This document shows, in pieces, positions 6,854 through 10,448 of a stretch of 10,448 bases of DNA (the stretch's first letter is position 1; every line of letters starts with the position of its first letter). The stretch comes from an uncultured bacterium (GTDB lineage: Bacteria > Verrucomicrobiota > Kiritimatiellia > RFP12 > UBA1067): assembly GCA_902779075.1 (NCBI GenBank), contig CACZAK010000170.1, positions 1 to 10,448 on the forward strand. Direction: 5' to 3'. The notes under the pieces were generated by a model. It ran no database searches. It worked only from the letters and a program-made list of their open reading frames with translations, and was not told the DNA's origin. Position numbers and translations under genes: made by a program.

Positions 6854-7036
6854 ATGCAGACGGTAAACAAAGATTCCAACGACTTCGGTGAGATTCGCCG
6901 TGAGTGCTACGTCTATGTCGATAAGACGGCATGGTCTCATCGCCTCGCCTCGGCAAAGGGCGAGAGGAGGTTCTTTTTTGCGCGTTCGTGCAGGTTCGGC
7001 AACTGGTTACCGCATATCGAGGCGAACAGGTCATGA
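6854..7036 (+). pseudogene. Truncated AAA-ATPase-like (DUF1703-type) gene
   Basis: The 60-residue product matches the start of AAA-ATPase-like/DUF1703 proteins, common in gut bacteria: NDFGEIRRECYVYVDKT corresponds to the family's xDFxxIRexnxxYVDKTxxI, and FFFARSCRFGNW to the Walker A region FFLSRPRRFGKSL. Here the P-loop lysine and serine are lost (FGNW in place of FGKS), the conserved RP is SC, and the ORF stops at once. The next frame continues with TAYRGEQV, resembling the segment after the P-loop, so an indel or deletion is likely. The rest, including the C-terminal nuclease-like domain, is absent. It cannot bind ATP and is almost certainly dead. Its end overlaps the start of the hydrolase gene by 4 bases, so it now acts as that gene's 5' leader. 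Confidence 0.7.
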
Positions 7037-9900
7037 AGAAAATCGTGGCAATCCTAGCAACTGGTATTGTTGCGTCGGCGTCCGCCGATGTATGGTACGT
7101 TCCGGGCTGGAACCGCACGACCGAGACGAACGAGCTTGCGTACACTTCTTGCACGAACATGTTCAAGGACAAGGTCTGCTCGTTCTGGGGATGGGATGGC
7201 GACCGCAGCTGGTCAACCTCCGCGGCGAACGCGGACGTCGCCGCAAAGCGTCTCGCCGACGAAATCGTTTCTGCCAGCGCAGACTTCCGTTCCGAACTCG
7301 TGATCGTGGGACACTCCCTCGGCGGGCGCATCGTGGCGCGGACGCTTGCGGATCTGTCGCGCCGGGGCGTGAAGGTGGGGCAGGGCATCCTGCTCGCGCC
7401 GGCGATTCCAATGAACGACCCCGACGTCGCGCTGATGGGCGGCGGGTGCGTGCGGCCCGCTATCGTGGTGGTGAACCCGGAGGACTCCGTTCTTAAGTAC
7501 TGCTACGACATGGTGGGCGGCGAGGGTGGTTCGGCGCTCGGTCGGAATGGCTCGCCTACCGCGCTCACGAACGTGGTGGAGTACGCCGTGCCGAAGACGA
7601 TTACGAACGAGACGAAGATCGACGCCGCATGGGGACGTTCCGAGACGGTGAAGCGCGTGTGCAATCACCTTGCGGCGTTCTACTTCACCGAACTTCGGCG
7701 CATCCTCGACGGAAAGCCGTCGAAGTCCGCCCAGGTGCGTGTGCCGCAGGGACGCATCAACCTCGAGTGGAAGGTGATCGACGCCGGCGTGTGGTGGGAT
7801 GTGCTCGACACGTGCGGCGGGTGGAAGCTCGAGCGCAACATCGTGACGGGCCACTGTCGTATCATCAGTCCCGAGCGCAAACGCGCGGCATGGGGTCCTG
7901 AGGCCAAGATGCGCGCCTCCTTCAACAAGATTCGCGCCCAGCTGTCGCCCAAGGTGCTCCCCTGCGCCGTAGGAGACGCCGACTGGATTTCCGACGAACT
8001 GGCGAAGCCCGTCTTGGACGCTGACGCTGGAAGGTCGTCGTGGCGTGCGGTGTTGGCGGAGGTAGAGCGGGCGGATGCCGCATGTGATGCGGCCTGGCGG
8101 CGGATGAAAACGCGCGAGGAACTCCAGCAGTACGGGAAGGATCTGCGCAGCCGCATGATTCACGCCATGGGCGGTTTCCCGTCCGAGCGGTGTCCGCTGA
8201 ACGCGCGCACGGTTGCCGTCCGGAAGCGCGACGGCTATACGGTGGAGAACGTCCTGTTCGAGAGCTGGCCCGGCGTTCATGTTTCCGCCAACCTCTATCT
8301 GCCCGATGCCACGCGCTTCCCGCCGCCGCATCCCTGCGTGCTGATTTCCTGCGGACACAGCGGCGAGGGGAAGTCCGCCCCCAATTACGGCAGGGGCGGG
8401 GTGATGTCCGCCCGCGCGGGCATCGCGGCGTTGGTGGTCGATCCGTTCGCACAGGGCGAACGCGTCCAGGATCGCAGAAAGAACCCTGCGCTCAACTGGG
8501 ATGAGCACAACCGCATCGGCTCGCTGGCCGTCCTTCTCGGCGGAGGGTTCCCGCGCTTCCGCGTGTGGGACGCGATACGCGCGCTCGACTATCTCGAGAC
8601 GCGTCCCGACATCGACGCCAAGGCGCTCGGCTGCATGGGGAATTCGGGCGGCGGGAACGTCACGGCCTTCCTGCAGGCGGTCGATCCCCGGCTTGCGGCG
8701 ACGGCGCCCGCCGGATACATCTGTTCCTTTGCCCGGGCGGCCGAGAAGGCGTCGATCGGTCCCGGGGACGCATGCCAGAACATCTTCGGACAGTTGTCGT
8801 TCGGCCTGAACCACGCGTCGTTCTGCCTCATGTCCGCACCGCTGCCCGTGCGCGTGCAGGCCTATCGCGGCGACATCGTCTTTCCCTTCGATGGCACGCG
8901 GCACACAGTCGAACTTGCCGAAGACGTGATGAAGCGGTTCGGTTGGGGGGCGCGTTTCGGCATGACGGACATGGAGGGCGGCCACCTCTGGTACGAGGGG
9001 AGCCGCGCGTCTTCCATCGACTGGATGAAGCGCTGGCTTCGCGGGGACGCCGCCGCGCTTGCGCGGACGACGGAGGAGTACCGCGCGCTCAACAAGGGCT
9101 TCGACAAAAAGACGTCTGACTGCGGGCCGGGCAAGTCCGATGGTTCCGCGTGCGGAGGCGGGGGCGTATTGTCGCTGCCCGGCGAACGAACGGTGTACGA
9201 TGTCATGCGCGATGACCTGAAGGCGGCGATTCGCGCGCGGAAGGGTAAGGTCAAACCTGCCGACGTGCGACGCATCGCCGGCATCGCCGAGCCGGGCGCC
9301 GTGCCGCTCAGGCGCATCGAGATTTCGGAAGAGACGCGCGGCGACGTGCGAATCGTCCGCGAGGCGTATGTGCGTCCGGACGGGGCCAAGATATCGGGTG
9401 CGCCGGTGATTGCCTTGAACGCCGCCGCCCGCAAAAACAGCGCGGAGGCCGTGGCGAAGTACGTGGCAGCCGGCCGTCCCGTGATGTCCATCGACTTGAC
9501 GGGGACAGGGGAAATCGGACTGTATGGAAGAAAAAAAGGAGCGAGTTATTACGGGCGCAAGGGACGGGACGAGGAGCTTTCCGTGTTGCTCTATGCGCTC
9601 GGTCAGTCGCTTGTAGGGCGTCAGGCCGCTGAGCTTCAGGAGGTGGCGCTGGATCTGAAACGGTGGTTCGGGGCGTCGCCGGATATCTTTACGCGTGGGC
9701 GCATGGCCGTCGCCGCAGCCCACGCATTCGCCGTGAACAAGGGACTGTTTGGAAAGGTCGAATGTGTCAACCCGCCGCCGTCATGGTCGGAATCGGTCAG
9801 GAAAGCGCTCGACACGCCAATGTCCATCTGTGTCAACGGCGCGCTTCTGTCGTATGACTGGACGGGACTGGCTCCAAGTAAACAAGGAGAAATAAAATGA
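7033..9900 (+). CDS. Secreted multi-domain alpha/beta-hydrolase esterase
   Basis: This 955-residue protein starts with a signal peptide (MKKIVAILATGIVASASA). Domain 1 (about 19-225) is lipase-like with GHSLGG (nucleophile S95), D151 (NPEDSV) and H212 as a plausible triad. A linker of about 80 residues (240-315, with WWDVLDTCGGWKLERN) follows and I cannot name it. Domain 2 (about 340-690) resembles acetyl xylan esterase or Abhydrolase_7-type enzymes: SANLYLP, a PCVLISCGHSGEGK oxyanion region, GNSGGG (nucleophile S538) and EGGH (H651). Domain 3 (about 755-945) looks like the degenerate hydrolase half found behind such esterases (SIDLTGTGEIG) and lacks a nucleophile serine motif. It would remove acyl groups from glycans outside the cytoplasm. 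The start at 7033 is chosen for the signal peptide and GAGG (7019-7022); an in-frame start at 6931 would translate ATPase remnant. A fusion of two ancestral genes is likely. The stop overlaps the next gene's start. Confidence 0.82.
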   Translation: MKKIVAILATGIVASASADVWYVPGWNRTTETNELAYTSCTNMFKDKVCSFWGWDGDRSWSTSAANADVAAKRLADEIVSASADFRSELVIVGHSLGGRIVARTLADLSRRGVKVGQGILLAPAIPMNDPDVALMGGGCVRPAIVVVNPEDSVLKYCYDMVGGEGGSALGRNGSPTALTNVVEYAVPKTITNETKIDAAWGRSETVKRVCNHLAAFYFTELRRILDGKPSKSAQVRVPQGRINLEWKVIDAGVWWDVLDTCGGWKLERNIVTGHCRIISPERKRAAWGPEAKMRASFNKIRAQLSPKVLPCAVGDADWISDELAKPVLDADAGRSSWRAVLAEVERADAACDAAWRRMKTREELQQYGKDLRSRMIHAMGGFPSERCPLNARTVAVRKRDGYTVENVLFESWPGVHVSANLYLPDATRFPPPHPCVLISCGHSGEGKSAPNYGRGGVMSARAGIAALVVDPFAQGERVQDRRKNPALNWDEHNRIGSLAVLLGGGFPRFRVWDAIRALDYLETRPDIDAKALGCMGNSGGGNVTAFLQAVDPRLAATAPAGYICSFARAAEKASIGPGDACQNIFGQLSFGLNHASFCLMSAPLPVRVQAYRGDIVFPFDGTRHTVELAEDVMKRFGWGARFGMTDMEGGHLWYEGSRASSIDWMKRWLRGDAAALARTTEEYRALNKGFDKKTSDCGPGKSDGSACGGGGVLSLPGERTVYDVMRDDLKAAIRARKGKVKPADVRRIAGIAEPGAVPLRRIEISEETRGDVRIVREAYVRPDGAKISGAPVIALNAAARKNSAEAVAKYVAAGRPVMSIDLTGTGEIGLYGRKKGASYYGRKGRDEELSVLLYALGQSLVGRQAAELQEVALDLKRWFGASPDIFTRGRMAVAAAHAFAVNKGLFGKVECVNPPPSWSESVRKALDTPMSICVNGALLSYDWTGLAPSKQGEIK
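9884..9889 (+). promoter_or_regulatory. Ribosome binding site for second GH2 gene
   Basis: AAGGAG lies inside the end of the hydrolase gene, 7 bases before the ATG at 9897. It shows that the overlapping start is real and that the second GH2 is translated in its own right as well as by coupling. Confidence 0.8.
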
Positions 9901-10448
9901 AAAATTTGAAGAAAACGAGAGTGATGCTGGCGTGCGCCGTGCTGGCGCTGGCGTGTGCCGCACGCGGGGTCGAGACGAAGTGTCTCGACGGACTGTGGGA
10001 GTTCGCGTTCGCGGAGGGGAAGTCCCTCGCGGAGGCGAAGCCTGACTTCGCGGCGACGGACCGGATGCCCGTGCCGGGCTGCTACGACCTCGTGCCCGGT
10101 TACTACATGAAGCGCGGGACGGGGCTCTACCGCCGCACGTTCACGCTGGCGCGCGGCGTCCCGGGCGCGCGGGTACGCGTCAAGGGCATGGGGCTTCGCA
10201 TGAAGCTCTGGCTTGACGGACACGAGATCGGAACGTCCAAGCTCGTGTTTTCGGACCTCGAGTTCCAGACGGGGCCGCTTGCCGCCGGGCGCCACACGCT
10301 CGCCGCCGCGCTCGACAACCGGCTGTTCAATGCGAACAACGAGATGTTTCAGCCCTACTACGACTATGTCGCGTCCGGCGGGTTCTACCACGGCGTGGAG
10401 CTGCGCCTGCAGTCGCTGCCCGTCGAGATCGACCGCGTGCTTGTCCGC
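9897..10448 (+). CDS. Secreted GH2-type glycosidase, N-terminal part
   Basis: The reading frame is open for 184 codons to the window edge, so the gene is incomplete. It begins with a signal peptide (MKNLKKTRVMLACAVLALACAARG; a lipobox around C20 is possible but imperfect). The GH2 N-terminal sugar-binding domain follows: LDGLWEFAF, MPVPGCYDLVPGYY, GTGLYRRTFTL, a GLRMKLWLDGHEIGTSK strand pair and ASGGFYHGVELRLQ, the last equivalent to the GGIxRxVxL motif that closes this domain. The Ig-like and catalytic domains lie outside the window, so the active-site glutamates cannot be checked. The domain is distinct from the GH2 at 4078 and not a recent copy. The ATGA overlap with the hydrolase gene puts both in one operon, suggesting that the esterase and this glycosidase act on the same glycan. 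Confidence 0.85.
   Translation, partial: MKNLKKTRVMLACAVLALACAARGVETKCLDGLWEFAFAEGKSLAEAKPDFAATDRMPVPGCYDLVPGYYMKRGTGLYRRTFTLARGVPGARVRVKGMGLRMKLWLDGHEIGTSKLVFSDLEFQTGPLAAGRHTLAAALDNRLFNANNEMFQPYYDYVASGGFYHGVELRLQSLPVEIDRVLVR

Noticed and set aside
6854..7036. Functional small ATPase or toxin
   Set aside because: The P-loop lysine is missing and nearly the whole protein is absent.
7213..9723. Very long open frame on the - strand opposite the esterase (836 codons)
   Set aside because: The + strand frame has a signal peptide, catalytic motifs and coupling to the next gene. The reverse product is low-complexity (R, H, A, P), which is typical of the antisense frame of a GC-rich gene.

Overview
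The window looks like a polysaccharide-degrading accessory region from a GC-rich member of the PVC group. A gut-type Kiritimatiellota or Verrucomicrobiota-like genome is my best guess. The grounds are secreted GH2 enzymes with long accessory domains, a DUF4832-like putative glycosidase, multi-domain secreted esterases, an AAA-ATPase-like remnant, and sparse promoters built on an extended -10 motif (TGnTATAAT) with no obvious -35 box. The taxonomic call is inference; no rRNA or marker gene is present. All genes I support are on the + strand.

Layout. Bases 1-178 hold no recognisable gene, only GC-rich stem-loop sequence. An extended -10 promoter (180-192) leads into a possible 54-residue upstream ORF (218-382). 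Its stop overlaps the start of a C5-cytosine DNA methyltransferase (379-1398). One base after that gene ends, a BsuBI/PstI-family restriction endonuclease begins (1400-2389). Together these two form a complete-looking type II restriction-modification (R-M) module, visibly lower in G+C than what follows. Next comes a secreted DUF4832-like putative glycosidase (2415-3995), which has no promoter of its own. A separate promoter (4040-4049) drives a large secreted GH2 enzyme (4078-6585). This gene carries an in-frame palindromic repeat element and ends in a tail that looks out of frame.

Bases 6519-6853 are a scrambled intergenic region. It contains a short remnant resembling a surface-protein repeat, a 23-bp tandem repeat and two extended -10 promoters. 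The second promoter lies 7 bases from the start codon of a broken AAA-ATPase-like (DUF1703-type) gene (6854-7036). The end of that remnant overlaps the start of a 955-residue secreted protein (7033-9900) with an N-terminal lipase-like domain, a middle acetyl-xylan-esterase-like domain and a C-terminal degenerate hydrolase-like domain. Its stop overlaps (ATGA) the start of a second secreted GH2 enzyme (9897 onward), which runs off the window.

How they fit together. The glycosidases and the esterase would act outside the cytoplasm on a decorated plant, algal or host glycan: the esterase would remove ester groups and the GH2 and DUF4832-like enzymes would cleave sugars. No sulfatase, transporter or regulator is present, so the substrate cannot be named. 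The R-M module is functionally unrelated and probably an insertion that separated the first glycosidase from its promoter. The most notable points are the m5C methyltransferase paired with a PstI-like nuclease (classically an m6A system), the in-frame palindromic element in the GH2 gene, and the fused hydrolase emerging from an ATPase pseudogene.
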